From Microbacterium hydrocarbonoxydans (GTDB lineage: Bacteria > Actinomycetota > Actinomycetes > Actinomycetales > Microbacteriaceae): DNA of 64,000 nucleotides. The position numbers were made by a program, and so were the translations under genes. The notes under the pieces were generated by a model, which was given only the letters and a program-made list of their open reading frames with translations, was not told where the DNA came from and ran no database searches. Positions 1 to 8,824 of the stretch are shown in pieces (positions within the stretch are counted from its first letter, which is position 1; each line of letters starts with the position of its first letter). The stretch covers positions 124,001-188,000 of the forward strand of contig NZ_JYJB01000010.1 of the NCBI RefSeq assembly GCF_000956475.1, given 5' to 3'.

Positions 1-855
1 ATCGCCGATGGGGTGGTCGAGCAGATCATCCGCCCGACGGGCCTTGTCGACCCGCACATCATCGTGAAGCCCTCGAAGGGACAGATCGACGATCTCCTGG
101 AGGAGATCCGCATCCGGGTCGAGAAGGACGAGCGCATCCTCGTCACCACGCTCACCAAGAAGATGGCCGAGGAGCTCACCGACTTCCTGGGCGAGCACGG
201 CGTGCGCGTGCGATATCTGCACTCCGACGTCGACACGCTGCGCCGCGTCGAGTTGCTCAGCGAGCTGCGTGCGGGCGTCTACGACGTGCTCGTCGGCATC
301 AACCTCCTCCGCGAGGGTCTCGACCTTCCCGAGGTGTCGCTGGTCGCGATCCTCGACGCAGACAAGGAGGGCTTCCTCCGGTCGGGAACGTCGCTGATCC
401 AGACGATCGGCCGTGCGGCGCGAAACGTGTCGGGCGAGGTGCACATGTACGCCGATCGGATCACGGATTCGATGGCCAAGGCGATCGAGGAGACCGATCG
501 CCGCCGCGAGAAGCAGGTGGCATACAACCTCGAGCACGGCATCGATCCCCAGCCGCTGCGCAAGCGCATCGCCGACATCACCGAGGTGCTGGCGCGCGAA
601 GGCGCCGATACCGCAGACATGATGTCGAGCCGCGGGCGGGCGAGCGGCAAAGGCAAGTCGCCCACGCCCAATCTCCGTCGCACCGGGATCGCCGCCGAAG
701 GCGCCCAGCAGCTCGAGGCGACGATCCAGGATCTCTCGGATCAGATGCTCGCCGCGGCGGGTGAGCTGAAGTTCGAGCTCGCGGCCCGCCTGCGTGACGA
801 GGTGCAGGATCTCAAGAAGGAGCTGCGCGCCATGGAGCGCGCAGGTCACGCCTGA
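1..855 (+). CDS. uvrB: UvrABC excinuclease subunit B, C-terminal part (5' end outside window)
   Basis: The reading frame is open from base 1, so the N-terminal helicase part lies upstream; 284 residues are visible. UvrB is the damage-verifying helicase of nucleotide excision repair, handed DNA by UvrA and then binding UvrC. Visible are helicase motifs of the second RecA-like lobe ([20 protein letters not shown], then QTIGRAARN with the arginine-finger region) and the C-terminal UVR coiled-coil domain (about the last 45 residues, ending [21 protein letters not shown]) that contacts UvrC. Stop is TGA at 853-855. uvrA and uvrC follow 5 kb downstream, so the three uvr genes are near each other but not one operon. 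Confidence 0.97.
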   Translation: MADGVVEQIIRPTGLVDPHIIVKPSKGQIDDLLEEIRIRVEKDERILVTTLTKKMAEELTDFLGEHGVRVRYLHSDVDTLRRVELLSELRAGVYDVLVGINLLREGLDLPEVSLVAILDADKEGFLRSGTSLIQTIGRAARNVSGEVHMYADRITDSMAKAIEETDRRREKQVAYNLEHGIDPQPLRKRIADITEVLAREGADTADMMSSRGRASGKGKSPTPNLRRTGIAAEGAQQLEATIQDLSDQMLAAAGELKFELAARLRDEVQDLKKELRAMERAGHA

Positions 856-871
856 TGGGAGTCATCGGCTG

Positions 872-1204
872 ATGGATGCTGCCGGGGAGGAACTCGCCGA
901 CCGAGTCCGCGCGCTTCTCGGAGCGGATCCGGAGATCGAGGAGCGTCGCATGTTCGGCACGCGCGCGTTCCTGCTCGACGGCAGGATCCTCGTCGGGGCG
1001 CGCAAAGGCGGCACGCTGCTCGTGCGGGTGTCTGAAGAGCACGGTGCGGCGCTCCTCGTGCGCCCGGGCGTTTCGGTCGCAGTGATGGGAGCGAAGACCA
1101 TGGGCCCCAGCTGGCTGGACGTCGAGGCCTCGGCCGCCGCCGACGACGCCGACCTGATGTTCTGGCTCGATGCCGCACGCGAGGACGGATCAGCTCCGGC
1201 CTGA
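872..1204 (+). CDS. TfoX/Sxy N-terminal-domain protein
   Basis: A 110-residue protein starting at ATG 872, 16 bases after uvrB. The body (RRMFGTRAFLLDGRILVGAR ... LLVRVSEEHGAALLVRPG ... MGAKTMGPSWLDVE) matches the TfoX N-terminal domain pattern: MFG-x-AF near the start, a small beta sheet, then the MG/GPSW turn. In gamma-proteobacteria full-length TfoX/Sxy promotes competence, but stand-alone actinobacterial members have no established role. The longer frame upstream overlaps uvrB and is unlikely. Its 3' end overlaps the convergent gene on the minus strand by 15 bases. Confidence 0.8.
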   Translation: MDAAGEELADRVRALLGADPEIEERRMFGTRAFLLDGRILVGARKGGTLLVRVSEEHGAALLVRPGVSVAVMGAKTMGPSWLDVEASAAADDADLMFWLDAAREDGSAPA

Positions 1205-1459
1205 CGCTCGCCCGGGGTCAGGACAGTGCACGAGGGTTCTCGGGCCCGATCGGTCGATCTCGTGCTGCGTCATGGGCGCCCCGCAGAGCGGACACGCGCG
1301 CTCGGCGCGTTCCTCACTGCTCGGGGGAGGAGTCTTCTCGTACGGCCCCACCGACGCAGGCCCCGCGAAGCGGATCAGGTTCGTGTTGAACCAGGAGTAG
1401 AGGCCACCGGCCGCGCGGATGCGGTCGCGAAGAGGAGGACGATCTGAGTCGGCTGACAT
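1190..1459 (-). CDS. Small zinc-ribbon-like conserved hypothetical protein
   Basis: An 89-residue protein on the minus strand. The N-terminal half (LRDRIRAAGGLYSWFNTNLI) is followed by CPLCGAPMTQHEIDRSG and a later HC, giving C-x2-C ... H ... C, which could bind one zinc. I recognise the general pattern from actinobacterial hypothetical proteins but know no function. It is divergent from the OhrR-type regulator, and the whole spacer is only about 45 bases. A TACACT -10 hexamer (1467-1472, minus) ends 7 bases before the ATG, so the mRNA is probably leaderless. Control by the neighbouring regulator is an inference. Confidence 0.7.
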   Translation of the reverse strand: MSADSDRPPLRDRIRAAGGLYSWFNTNLIRFAGPASVGPYEKTPPPSSEERAERACPLCGAPMTQHEIDRSGPRTLVHCPDPGRASGRS

Positions 1460-1460
1460 G

Positions 1461-1497
1461 TTAGTTAGTGTACTAATGATTAGTGCCTATGTATACT
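1461..1497. promoter_or_regulatory. Divergent overlapping promoters with inverted-repeat operator
   Basis: The spacer holds two -10 elements facing away from each other: TACACT on the minus strand (1467-1472) and TATACT on the plus strand (1492-1497). Each sits 6-7 bases before a start codon (minus ATG at 1459, plus GTG at 1504), the spacing for leaderless transcripts. Between them lies TTAGTGTACTAA (1465-1476), with arms TTAGT/ACTAA, plus a further TTAG copy on each side (1461-1464 and 1480-1483). This AT-rich inverted repeat is a plausible MarR/OhrR operator overlapping the minus-strand -10. Confidence 0.6.
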
Positions 1498-1503
1498 CGA
1501 GCC

Positions 1504-1959
1504 GTGACGGCATCCGATGACCTCCTCAAGCTCGAGAATCAGCTCTGCTTCGCGGTCGTCACCGCGGCGCGCAACATCGTCTCGATCTACCGCCCCATCC
1601 TCGAGCCACTCGGACTCACGCACCCGCAGTATCTTGTGATGCTCGCGCTCTGGGAGCGCGCTCCGCGCACGCTCAACGACCTCGCCGCGGATCTCGCGAT
1701 GGAACCCGCGACCGCCTCGCCTCTTGTCAAGCGGCTCGAGGCGGACGGGCTCGTCGCCCGGCAACGCAGCGCGGAGGACGAGCGCCGGCTCGACATCACG
1801 CTCACAGACGGCGGCGTCCGTCTTCGTGAGCGCGCCGTAGAGGTGCCCCGCCAGGTGATGGAGGCCGTGGGCATGGATATCGAGGAGATCGCTGCGCTGC
1901 GTGACGGGTTGTCCACATTCGCGGGTGGCAGGCGCTCTGAGCGGGACCAGACGCCTTAG
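1504..1959 (+). CDS. OhrR-type MarR-family transcriptional regulator
   Basis: A 151-residue winged-helix MarR protein closest in pattern to the organic-hydroperoxide sensor OhrR (LLKLENQLCF; LGLTHPQYLVMLALWE; wing RSAEDERRLDITLT). I chose GTG 1504 rather than GTG 1483 or ATG 1489 because TATACT ends 6 bases upstream (leaderless) and because this start puts the reactive-type cysteine at position 15, as in Bacillus subtilis OhrR. Tyr29 is kept. Tyr19 is Val, and the Tyr before PQY is His, so thiol chemistry may differ. No ohr peroxidase gene is nearby. Downstream, the MoxR operon begins after 9 bases and may be co-transcribed. Confidence 0.85.
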   Translation: MTASDDLLKLENQLCFAVVTAARNIVSIYRPILEPLGLTHPQYLVMLALWERAPRTLNDLAADLAMEPATASPLVKRLEADGLVARQRSAEDERRLDITLTDGGVRLRERAVEVPRQVMEAVGMDIEEIAALRDGLSTFAGGRRSERDQTP

Positions 1960-1968
1960 GGTGAGGGG

Positions 1969-2703
1969 ATGCACCGACGGCCCGATCCCCGAGCGGGTCG
2001 TCGCATGGAGCGCGGGTGGCTCGTCATCGTCGTCACCGGGCTCTTCTGCGTCGTGATGATCGCAGCGGCGCTGCAAGGGGCGCCGAACATCCGTCCGATC
2101 AGCAGCACGTCGGAACCGCTCCCCGCGGAACCGCTGCCGGAGATCAGCGGCACCCCATCGCCGACGCCCACGCCGCCACCTGAGCCCGGTGTCGTAGCCG
2201 GAGTGCTCGGCGCGATCATGCTCGGCATCCTCGTCCTGCTGTGCCTGGTGGGACTGGTGCTCCTGGTCCTGTGGGTCATCAGGATGCTCATTCGTCTCTG
2301 GCGCGACCGGCCTTTGCCTCGTCGCGACGGAGGCGCGGTCGGTCTCGCGCCGGGCGATGCGCCGTCCGACGTCGAGCCGCACGTCGTCGAGGCGGCGATC
2401 CGTCGCGGCATCGCCGGCGCGCTCGAGGAGATCGAGGGGCATGCCGTTCCTGCGGATGCGATCGTCGCCGCGTGGATCGGGTTGGAGGAGAGCGCGGCCG
2501 ACGCCGGCATCACGCGTGGTCAGAGCGAGACTCCCGGCGAGTTCACCGTGCGCATCATCTCCCGCAGATCGGGGATCTCCGCCGACGCCCAGACCCTCCT
2601 GCGGTTGTACGAGCGCGTGCGATTCGGCACCTACGTCGCCGTCGAAGACGATCGGTCGGCCGCCAGAACGGCTCTGCAGAGCATCGAGGCGGGGTGGCGA
2701 TGA
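1969..2703 (+). CDS. DUF4129-domain membrane protein
   Basis: A 244-residue protein with two hydrophobic segments (about residues 17-34 and 75-100) separated by a Pro/Thr-rich stretch (TPSPTPTPPPEP) that is probably outside the cell. The C-terminal cytosolic part (AAWIGLEESAADAGI ... TPGEFTVRI ... LLRLYERVRFGTY) fits DUF4129, a domain usually encoded next to MoxR ATPases and DUF58 proteins, exactly as here. ATG 2005 is an alternative start that removes the charged leader. First gene of a five-gene set with stop-start overlaps. Function unknown; a role in envelope or polysaccharide-related complexes is only inferred from the family. Confidence 0.82.
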   Translation: MHRRPDPRAGRRMERGWLVIVVTGLFCVVMIAAALQGAPNIRPISSTSEPLPAEPLPEISGTPSPTPTPPPEPGVVAGVLGAIMLGILVLLCLVGLVLLVLWVIRMLIRLWRDRPLPRRDGGAVGLAPGDAPSDVEPHVVEAAIRRGIAGALEEIEGHAVPADAIVAAWIGLEESAADAGITRGQSETPGEFTVRIISRRSGISADAQTLLRLYERVRFGTYVAVEDDRSAARTALQSIEAGWR

Positions 2704-3167
2704 GCTGGTGGAGGTCTCTGCTCGGAGTGGGCGTCGCTGCGGTGGCAGCGCTGGGCCTCTCTGCTGTCGGCGTCGAGCCGGTCTTCGCGATCGGCTGGGG
2801 GCTCGCCGGTGCGGCCGTGGCGATGCTCATGCAGCTGGCGCTCCCCGCGGAGCCCGGGGCCGACGCGCCGCAGGTACCGGCCGATCTCGATCGCCGAGCG
2901 ACCGAGATCTCACGCATGGCCTGGGCGCTGAATCCCCGCACGGGGCTTGCGGGCGAGCGCATCACACGGCGGGTGCGTGCAGTTCTCCGTCACCGGCTCG
3001 AGCGAATCGGTCTCGACCCGGAGCGTCCTGCGGACAGAGGCCGCTGCGATGCGCTGCTCGGCCAGGACCTCTGGGGTCGGCTCACCGGCAGGGCCACCAG
3101 CATCGCCGACATCGAGCGGGCCCTCGACGCCATCGACCGGCTCTCGCCCATCAAGGAGAAGAAATGA
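2700..3167 (+). CDS. Membrane protein of the MoxR/DUF58 operon
   Basis: A 155-residue protein whose ATG (2700) overlaps the previous stop (ATGA). Two hydrophobic segments near the N-terminus (about residues 7-42) are followed by a soluble, Arg-rich helical part (RRATEISRMAWALNPRTGLA ... RRVRAVLRHRLERIGLDP). No catalytic motif is visible. Actinobacterial MoxR/DUF58/DUF4129 loci often carry such a small membrane protein at this place. Translation is probably coupled to both neighbours, since its stop also overlaps the MoxR start. Function not known. Confidence 0.75.
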   Translation: MSWWRSLLGVGVAAVAALGLSAVGVEPVFAIGWGLAGAAVAMLMQLALPAEPGADAPQVPADLDRRATEISRMAWALNPRTGLAGERITRRVRAVLRHRLERIGLDPERPADRGRCDALLGQDLWGRLTGRATSIADIERALDAIDRLSPIKEKK

Positions 3168-4129
3168 CGAATCCCGCAGCGATCGCCGAGACCGGCGCGC
3201 AGATCCTCGCCGCCGTCCGCACGGCGGTGGTAGGCATGGATGATCCGCTCGAGATCGCGCTGGCGACAGTCCTCGCCGGCGGGCACGTGCTGTTCGAGGA
3301 CGTGCCCGGCCTCGGCAAGACGCTGGCCGCGCGCAGCCTCGCCGCAGCGCTCGGGCTCTCGTTCAGACGTCTGCAGTGCACGCCGGACATGCTCCCCGGT
3401 GATGTCACCGGCTCCTACGTCTACTCGCCCGGCAGCGGCGACTTCGTCTTCCGTCCAGGGCCGATCTTCACGGGGCTCCTTCTCGCCGACGAGATCAACC
3501 GCACGACGCCGAAGACCCAGTCCGCGATGCTCGAGGCCATGGCCGAACAGCAGGTGACCGTCGAAGGCAACAGCTTCGCCCTGCAGCCGCCGTTCCACAT
3601 CATCGCGACGTCGAACCCGATCGAGTACGAGGGCACGTACGCGCTTCCGGAGGCGCAGCTGGACCGCTTCATGGTGCGGCTGTCCGTGGGGTATCCGGCT
3701 CCGGAGGGCGAGACGCAGATCCTTCTGAACCGGGTCGCCAGGCAGCGGGAGGCGACCGCGGTCGCTCCGGTGCTCGATCCGGCGCGACTTCTCGCTCTCC
3801 AACGGGCCGTCGAGGCGATCCACATCGACCCCGACATCGCGCGCTACTGCGTCGAACTCGCCCGGGAGACGCGCATCGCGCCCAACGTCGAGGTGGGCGC
3901 GTCGCCGCGCGGCTCGCTGGCGCTCGTGCTGCTCGGGCGCGCGCTGGCGGCCCTCGACGGCCGCGACTTCGTCCGTCCTGACGACATCAAGCGCATCGCC
4001 GTCCCCGTCCTCGCCCACCGTCTCACGCTGACCCCGCAGGCCTGGGCGCAGGGCGTCTCGGCCGCGGATGTGGTCGAGGGCGTCGTAGGGCGGACCGCGG
4101 TGCCGCCCACGGTGAGGGCATTCGGATGA
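3164..4129 (+). CDS. MoxR-family AAA+ ATPase
   Basis: A 321-residue AAA+ ATPase of the MoxR type. Walker A is EDVPGLGKT (about residues 45-53), Walker B LLLADEINR, sensor 1 IIATSNPIEYEGTYALPEAQ, and the C-terminal AAA lid ends HRLTLTPQAW. MoxR proteins are thought to act as chaperones or activators of partner proteins, typically a DUF58/VWA-like protein encoded beside them. The DUF58 gene follows with an ATGA overlap. ATG 3164 overlaps the previous stop; the longer upstream frame is a shadow of the preceding genes. Length is normal for the family. Confidence 0.93.
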   Translation: MTNPAAIAETGAQILAAVRTAVVGMDDPLEIALATVLAGGHVLFEDVPGLGKTLAARSLAAALGLSFRRLQCTPDMLPGDVTGSYVYSPGSGDFVFRPGPIFTGLLLADEINRTTPKTQSAMLEAMAEQQVTVEGNSFALQPPFHIIATSNPIEYEGTYALPEAQLDRFMVRLSVGYPAPEGETQILLNRVARQREATAVAPVLDPARLLALQRAVEAIHIDPDIARYCVELARETRIAPNVEVGASPRGSLALVLLGRALAALDGRDFVRPDDIKRIAVPVLAHRLTLTPQAWAQGVSAADVVEGVVGRTAVPPTVRAFG

Positions 4130-5385
4130 CGACGTCCGCTGCCCGCGGCCGTTGGGGCCCGACACTCGTCGTGGCCATCGGAGCAGCCGTGCTGCTCGCT
4201 GCGGCAGGGCTCTTCTTCTCGCGTCCCGACATCGCCGCGGTGGGCCTCCCGCTCGCGATCTGGAGTGCTCTCGTCGCGGGGGGAGACCTGCGCGGGTCGG
4301 ATGCCGTCGTCAGCCTCTCGGCGCTGCCCGGCGAAGACGGGCAGATCGCCACGGAGATCCGGGCCGAGGGCGAGGCGGACGCGGTGCAACTCGTCGTCCG
4401 GTTGTCGCAGCGGCGGAGCAGACGTCTCATCATCCCGGCATCCGGAGAGGCGGTCATCGCTCGCAGCAGAGTGCTGCACTCGGGTCCGGTCAACGCCGTC
4501 CAGGCATCCGCGCGCGGGTTCTCAGGCGACGGCGCTGTGCTCTCGGCGGCGTCCGAGCACGTCATCAGCGCGCGCAGCATCGCTCCCTCGCGCCGGCGAC
4601 TCGATGCCGTGCCGGTGCCGCGACGGCTGACAGGACTGCACGGCGCCCACGAGGGACGGCGCCCAGGGCAGGGCGGGGACTTCCGAGACATCCATCCCTT
4701 CGCCCCGGGCGACGAGCTCAGACGCGTGGACTGGCGGGCGACCGCTCGTCTCGCGCGGCGTCCGGGCGAGCTGCTCGTCCGGCGCACGAACACCCTGAGC
4801 GAAGCGTCCGTGGTGATCGCCGTGGACACCGCAGAGGACCTCGGAGCGGCGGTGGCGTCGTGGGGGAGCGGGGACTTCGAGCGCAGCGGCGTCACCTCGC
4901 TCGACCGCGCGCGGCAGGCCGCCCGATCGATCGCGACGACGGCGATCGGCGTCGGCGACCGCGTCGCGCTGCACGTGCTCGTCTACGGTGGCCGCTCGGT
5001 GCGCAGCGGAGGAGGCGCGAGACACCTCGCGCGGCTGGAGACGGCCATCGCCGCGGTCGGCCAGGCAGATGAGGACTCCCGATTTCGTCGGACCCCGCAG
5101 GTTCCGCACGGGTCGGTGATCTTCGTCCTCTCCACCTTCTTCGAGGGCGCAGCCGCTGAGACCGCCCTGATGTGGCGGGCGAGCGGGCATCGGGTCGTGG
5201 CGGTCGACGTCCTTCCCGATCTGGATCGCTCGAGGCTCACGAAGAGCCAGCTGATCGCACTGCGAGTCGTGCTCGCCGAGCGCGAGAACGTGTTCAGCGA
5301 TCTGCGCGGTGCCGGAGTCGACGTTCTCGTCTGGTCCGAAGCCGTGGAAGCCGACATGCGCGCGACCTTGAGGACCAGACGATGA
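4126..5385 (+). CDS. DUF58-domain membrane protein (MoxR partner)
   Basis: A 419-residue protein with two N-terminal membrane segments (about residues 10-50) and a beta-rich region, then the DUF58 signature GDFRDIHPFAPGDELRRVDW at about residue 183, followed by RATARLARR and a VWA-like fold (VVIAVDTAEDL ... VIFVLSTFFEG). DUF58 proteins are the usual partners of MoxR ATPases and resemble von Willebrand A domains. ATG 4126 overlaps the MoxR stop, so the two are probably made in fixed ratio. The substrate or cellular process is unknown. Confidence 0.9.
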   Translation: MTTSAARGRWGPTLVVAIGAAVLLAAAGLFFSRPDIAAVGLPLAIWSALVAGGDLRGSDAVVSLSALPGEDGQIATEIRAEGEADAVQLVVRLSQRRSRRLIIPASGEAVIARSRVLHSGPVNAVQASARGFSGDGAVLSAASEHVISARSIAPSRRRLDAVPVPRRLTGLHGAHEGRRPGQGGDFRDIHPFAPGDELRRVDWRATARLARRPGELLVRRTNTLSEASVVIAVDTAEDLGAAVASWGSGDFERSGVTSLDRARQAARSIATTAIGVGDRVALHVLVYGGRSVRSGGGARHLARLETAIAAVGQADEDSRFRRTPQVPHGSVIFVLSTFFEGAAAETALMWRASGHRVVAVDVLPDLDRSRLTKSQLIALRVVLAERENVFSDLRGAGVDVLVWSEAVEADMRATLRTRR

Positions 5386-5894
5386 GAGCCAACGACTCGG
5401 TGAGCACAGGCATCGCGCTGTCCTGGCTGGTGCTGCGGGCGATGCTGCTCGCGGTCGTCGTGATCGGCGCCGCGGTGCTGTCGCCGCTGATCGGCTGGCT
5501 CATCGCCGCTGTGGCGCTCGGCGTGATCGGAGCCGCCCTGCCGCAGTCTTTCGCGGCCTGGGGCTCGGTTGCCTGTCTGCTGATCGGAATGATGATCGCC
5601 GGGCCCGACCTCGGACGCACCATGCTCGCCGTGTTCGTCGTTCACGCGGTTCACGTCCTGACGACTCTCAACCTCGTCGTCCCCGTCGGCGCGCGCGTCG
5701 TCGTCGGAGCTCTGCGTCCGACGCTGATCCGGTTCCTCGTCGTGCAGGCGATCGCCCAGCCGCTCACGCTGCTCGTGATGCTCGGAGCGACGGCCGGAGT
5801 CGCCGTGATCCCCTGGGCCGTCGTGGCTGGCGCGGCGGCCCTGCTCGCGCTCGTGTTCCTGTTGATCTCCTCCATGAAGGCCGCCGAGGACTGA
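5382..5894 (+). CDS. Small polytopic membrane protein ending the MoxR operon
   Basis: A 170-residue, very hydrophobic protein with four to five predicted membrane segments (for example [54 protein letters not shown]). ATG 5382 overlaps the DUF58 stop. No motif indicates transport or catalysis. It is the last gene of the cluster: uvrA follows after 41 bases with its own promoter. Probably a membrane component associated with the MoxR/DUF58 system, inferred from position only. Confidence 0.75.
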   Translation: MRANDSVSTGIALSWLVLRAMLLAVVVIGAAVLSPLIGWLIAAVALGVIGAALPQSFAAWGSVACLLIGMMIAGPDLGRTMLAVFVVHAVHVLTTLNLVVPVGARVVVGALRPTLIRFLVVQAIAQPLTLLVMLGATAGVAVIPWAVVAGAAALLALVFLLISSMKAAED

Positions 5895-5923
5895 GCGGCG
5901 GAGCCAGTGTCCGTGGCCCCTCG

Positions 5924-5929
5924 TAGACT
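5924..5929 (+). promoter_or_regulatory. uvrA -10 element (leaderless)
   Basis: TAGACT ends 6 bases before GTG 5936, the distance at which transcription would start at the first base of the start codon. No convincing -35 and no actinobacterial SOS box (GAAC-N4-GTTC) is visible in the 41-base spacer, so direct LexA control of uvrA is not supported by this sequence. Confidence 0.55.
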
Positions 5930-5935
5930 TGATCA

Positions 5936-8824
5936 GTGCCTATCGTCCCCGTTGCAACCTCAGGAAAACTCAGTGTTCGCGGTGCCCGCGTGCACAATCT
6001 CAAGAACGTCGACATCGACATCCCCCGCGACTCTCTCGTCGTGTTCACCGGCCTGTCCGGGTCGGGGAAGTCCAGCCTCGCGTTCGACACGATCTTCGCC
6101 GAGGGGCAGCGCCGTTACGTCGAATCGCTGAGCGCGTACGCGCGGCAGTTCCTCGGGCAGGTCGACCGGCCCGACGTCGACTTCATCGAAGGGCTGAGCC
6201 CCGCGGTCTCGATCGACCAGAAGTCGACCAACCGGAACCCGCGCTCGACGGTCGGCACGATCACCGAGATCTACGACTACATGCGCCTGCTCTGGGCGCG
6301 CATCGGCATCCCGCACTGTCCGCAGTGCGGTGAGAGGATCCAGCGTCAGACCGTGCAGCAGATCGCCGATCAGCTCATGGAGCTTCCCGAGCGCACGCGC
6401 TATCAGATCGTCGCCCCCATCGTCTCCCAGAAGAAGGGCGAATTCGTCGATCTCTTCCGCGAACTCGGGGCGAAGGGCTACTCTCGCGCCATCGTCGACG
6501 GCGAGCTGATCCAGCTCGCCGAACCGCCCACGCTGAAGAAGAGCTACAAGCACGACATCGCGGTCGTGGTCGACCGTCTCGTGGCCTCCGACGACATCCT
6601 CGGCCGCGTGACCGACTCGGTCGAGACCGCTCTCGGCCTCGCCGGGGGCGTCGTGCAGGTCAACTATGTCGATGCGGAGGGGGACGACGCCTGGCAGTCG
6701 TTCTCCGAGAAGCTCGCGTGTCCGAACGGCCATGCGCTCACCCTCACCGAGATCGAGCCGCGCACCTTCTCGTTCAACGCGCCGTTCGGCGCGTGCCCGG
6801 CCTGCTCGGGTCTCGGCACGCGCATGTCGGTGGATGTCGACCTGATGCTCGGCGACGAGGAGCTCTCGATCCGCGAGGGCGCGATCATCCCGTGGACGAC
6901 GCAGGGCAAGGGGCTGTTCCAGTACTACGAGCGTCTGCTCGAGGGGCTGGCGGCCGATCTCAACTTCTCGCTCGACACCCCTTGGCAGGATCTGCGGGTC
7001 GATGTGCAGGATGCGATCCTCCGCGGCGACAACTACAAGGTGACCGTCAAGTGGAAGAACCGCTACGGCCGTGAGATGCGCTACGCCTCCGGCTTCGAGG
7101 GCGTCGTGCCCTACATCGAGCGGCAGTACGCGCAGGCCGAGTCCGACACGCAGCGTGCGCGCTGGGGCGAGTACCTGCGCGAGGTGCCGTGCCCGGTGTG
7201 CGACGGCAACCGCCTCAAGCCCGAGGTGCTCGCCGTGCAGGTGCACGGGCACTCGATCGCCGAGGTCTCCCACCTCAGCCTCGCCGACGCCCGCGACTTC
7301 ATGGAGACGCTCACCCTCACCGACCGCGAGGCGAAGATCGCGGCGCAGGTGCTCCGCGAGATCAGGTTGCGGCTCGACTTCCTGCTGCAGGTCGGGCTGT
7401 CGTATCTGAACCTGAGCCGCTCGGCAGGCTCGCTCTCCGGAGGCGAAGCGCAGCGCATCCGTCTCGCCACGCAGATCGGCTCTGGGCTCACCGGCGTGCT
7501 CTACGTGCTCGACGAGCCGTCCATCGGCCTTCACCAGCGCGACAACCGACGTCTCATCGACACGCTGCTGAAGCTGCGCGACCTCGGCAACACCCTGATC
7601 GTGGTGGAGCACGACGAGGAGACCATCGAGGCGGCAGACTGGGTCGTCGACATCGGCCCCGGCGCCGGCGTCAACGGCGGCGAAGTCGTGTACTCCGGCC
7701 CGTATTCGGCGCTCCTGAGTGAATCGCACTCGATGACGGGGGAGTACCTCTCCGGTCGCCGCGAGATCCCGACGCCGAAGAAGCGTCGCAAGATCGACAA
7801 GAAGCGGATGCTGAGCGTCGTCGGCGCGCGTGAGAACAACCTCAAGAACGTCAACGCCGATTTCCCGCTCGGCTTGCTGACCGCGGTCACCGGCGTCAGC
7901 GGCTCAGGCAAATCGTCGCTCGTCAACGACATCCTGTACCAGGTGCTCGCCTCGCGTCTGAACGGCGCCCGCACCGTTCCGGGCAAGCACACTCGTGTGT
8001 CCGGGCTCGACAACCTCGACAAGGTCGTGCACGTCGACCAGGCTCCGATCGGCCGCACCCCGCGGTCGAACCCGGCGACCTACACCGGAGTGTTCGACCG
8101 CATTCGCACGCTGTTCAGCGAGACGCCTGAGGCGAAGGTGCGCGGCTACCAGCCCGGACGCTTCAGCTTCAACGTCAAGGGCGGACGCTGCGACGCCTGC
8201 TCGGGCGACGGCACGATCAAGATCGAGATGAACTTCCTTCCAGACGTGTACGTCGACTGCGAGGTCTGCCACGGCAAGCGGTACAACCGCGACACCCTGG
8301 CCGTGCACTACAAGGGCAAGAACATCGCCGAGGTGCTCGAGATGCCGATCGCCGAGGCTGCGGAGTTCTTCGAGCCGATCCAGGCGATCCACCGGTACAT
8401 GAAGACGCTGGTCGACGTCGGGCTCGGCTACGTGCGTCTCGGCCAGTCGGCCACGACCCTCTCCGGCGGTGAAGCGCAGCGTGTCAAGCTCGCCACCGAA
8501 CTCCAGCGGCGCAGCAACGGGCGCAGCATCTACGTGCTGGACGAGCCCACCACGGGCCTGCACTTCGAAGACGTGCGCAAGCTCCTCGAGGTCTTGAACG
8601 GCCTGGTCGACAAGGGCAACACCGTGATCGTGATCGAGCACAACCTCGATGTGATCAAGTCGGCCGACTGGGTGATCGATCTCGGTCCCGAGGGCGGCTC
8701 CGGCGGCGGCGAGATCCTCGCGACGGGAACCCCCGAGCAGATCGCCCGCGTCGACGAGAGCCACACCGGGCAGTTCCTCGCCGAGATCCTGGGTGAGGGG
8801 CGCGCCGCGCGGATGGCCGGCTGA
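5936..8824 (+). CDS. uvrA: UvrABC excinuclease subunit A
   Basis: A 962-residue damage-recognition ATPase of nucleotide excision repair with two ABC ATPase modules. Seen: first Walker [10 protein letters not shown] (near residue 40), two zinc modules (CPQCGER with later [14 protein letters not shown] with [10 protein letters not shown]), two signature motifs LSGGEAQR, second Walker [10 protein letters not shown], and both VLDEP Walker B motifs. Length is typical. The GTG start is leaderless with TAGACT just upstream. uvrC begins inside its stop codon (shared base 8824), so the two are co-transcribed. Confidence 0.98.
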   Translation: MPIVPVATSGKLSVRGARVHNLKNVDIDIPRDSLVVFTGLSGSGKSSLAFDTIFAEGQRRYVESLSAYARQFLGQVDRPDVDFIEGLSPAVSIDQKSTNRNPRSTVGTITEIYDYMRLLWARIGIPHCPQCGERIQRQTVQQIADQLMELPERTRYQIVAPIVSQKKGEFVDLFRELGAKGYSRAIVDGELIQLAEPPTLKKSYKHDIAVVVDRLVASDDILGRVTDSVETALGLAGGVVQVNYVDAEGDDAWQSFSEKLACPNGHALTLTEIEPRTFSFNAPFGACPACSGLGTRMSVDVDLMLGDEELSIREGAIIPWTTQGKGLFQYYERLLEGLAADLNFSLDTPWQDLRVDVQDAILRGDNYKVTVKWKNRYGREMRYASGFEGVVPYIERQYAQAESDTQRARWGEYLREVPCPVCDGNRLKPEVLAVQVHGHSIAEVSHLSLADARDFMETLTLTDREAKIAAQVLREIRLRLDFLLQVGLSYLNLSRSAGSLSGGEAQRIRLATQIGSGLTGVLYVLDEPSIGLHQRDNRRLIDTLLKLRDLGNTLIVVEHDEETIEAADWVVDIGPGAGVNGGEVVYSGPYSALLSESHSMTGEYLSGRREIPTPKKRRKIDKKRMLSVVGARENNLKNVNADFPLGLLTAVTGVSGSGKSSLVNDILYQVLASRLNGARTVPGKHTRVSGLDNLDKVVHVDQAPIGRTPRSNPATYTGVFDRIRTLFSETPEAKVRGYQPGRFSFNVKGGRCDACSGDGTIKIEMNFLPDVYVDCEVCHGKRYNRDTLAVHYKGKNIAEVLEMPIAEAAEFFEPIQAIHRYMKTLVDVGLGYVRLGQSATTLSGGEAQRVKLATELQRRSNGRSIYVLDEPTTGLHFEDVRKLLEVLNGLVDKGNTVIVIEHNLDVIKSADWVIDLGPEGGSGGGEILATGTPEQIARVDESHTGQFLAEILGEGRAARMAG

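Noticed and set aside
872..1204. TfoX-like protein as evidence of natural competence
   Set aside because: Only the N-terminal domain is present and no competence genes are seen. The family name alone does not support the function.
5895..5935. SOS (LexA) box in front of uvrA
   Set aside because: No GAAC-N4-GTTC pattern is present in the spacer.
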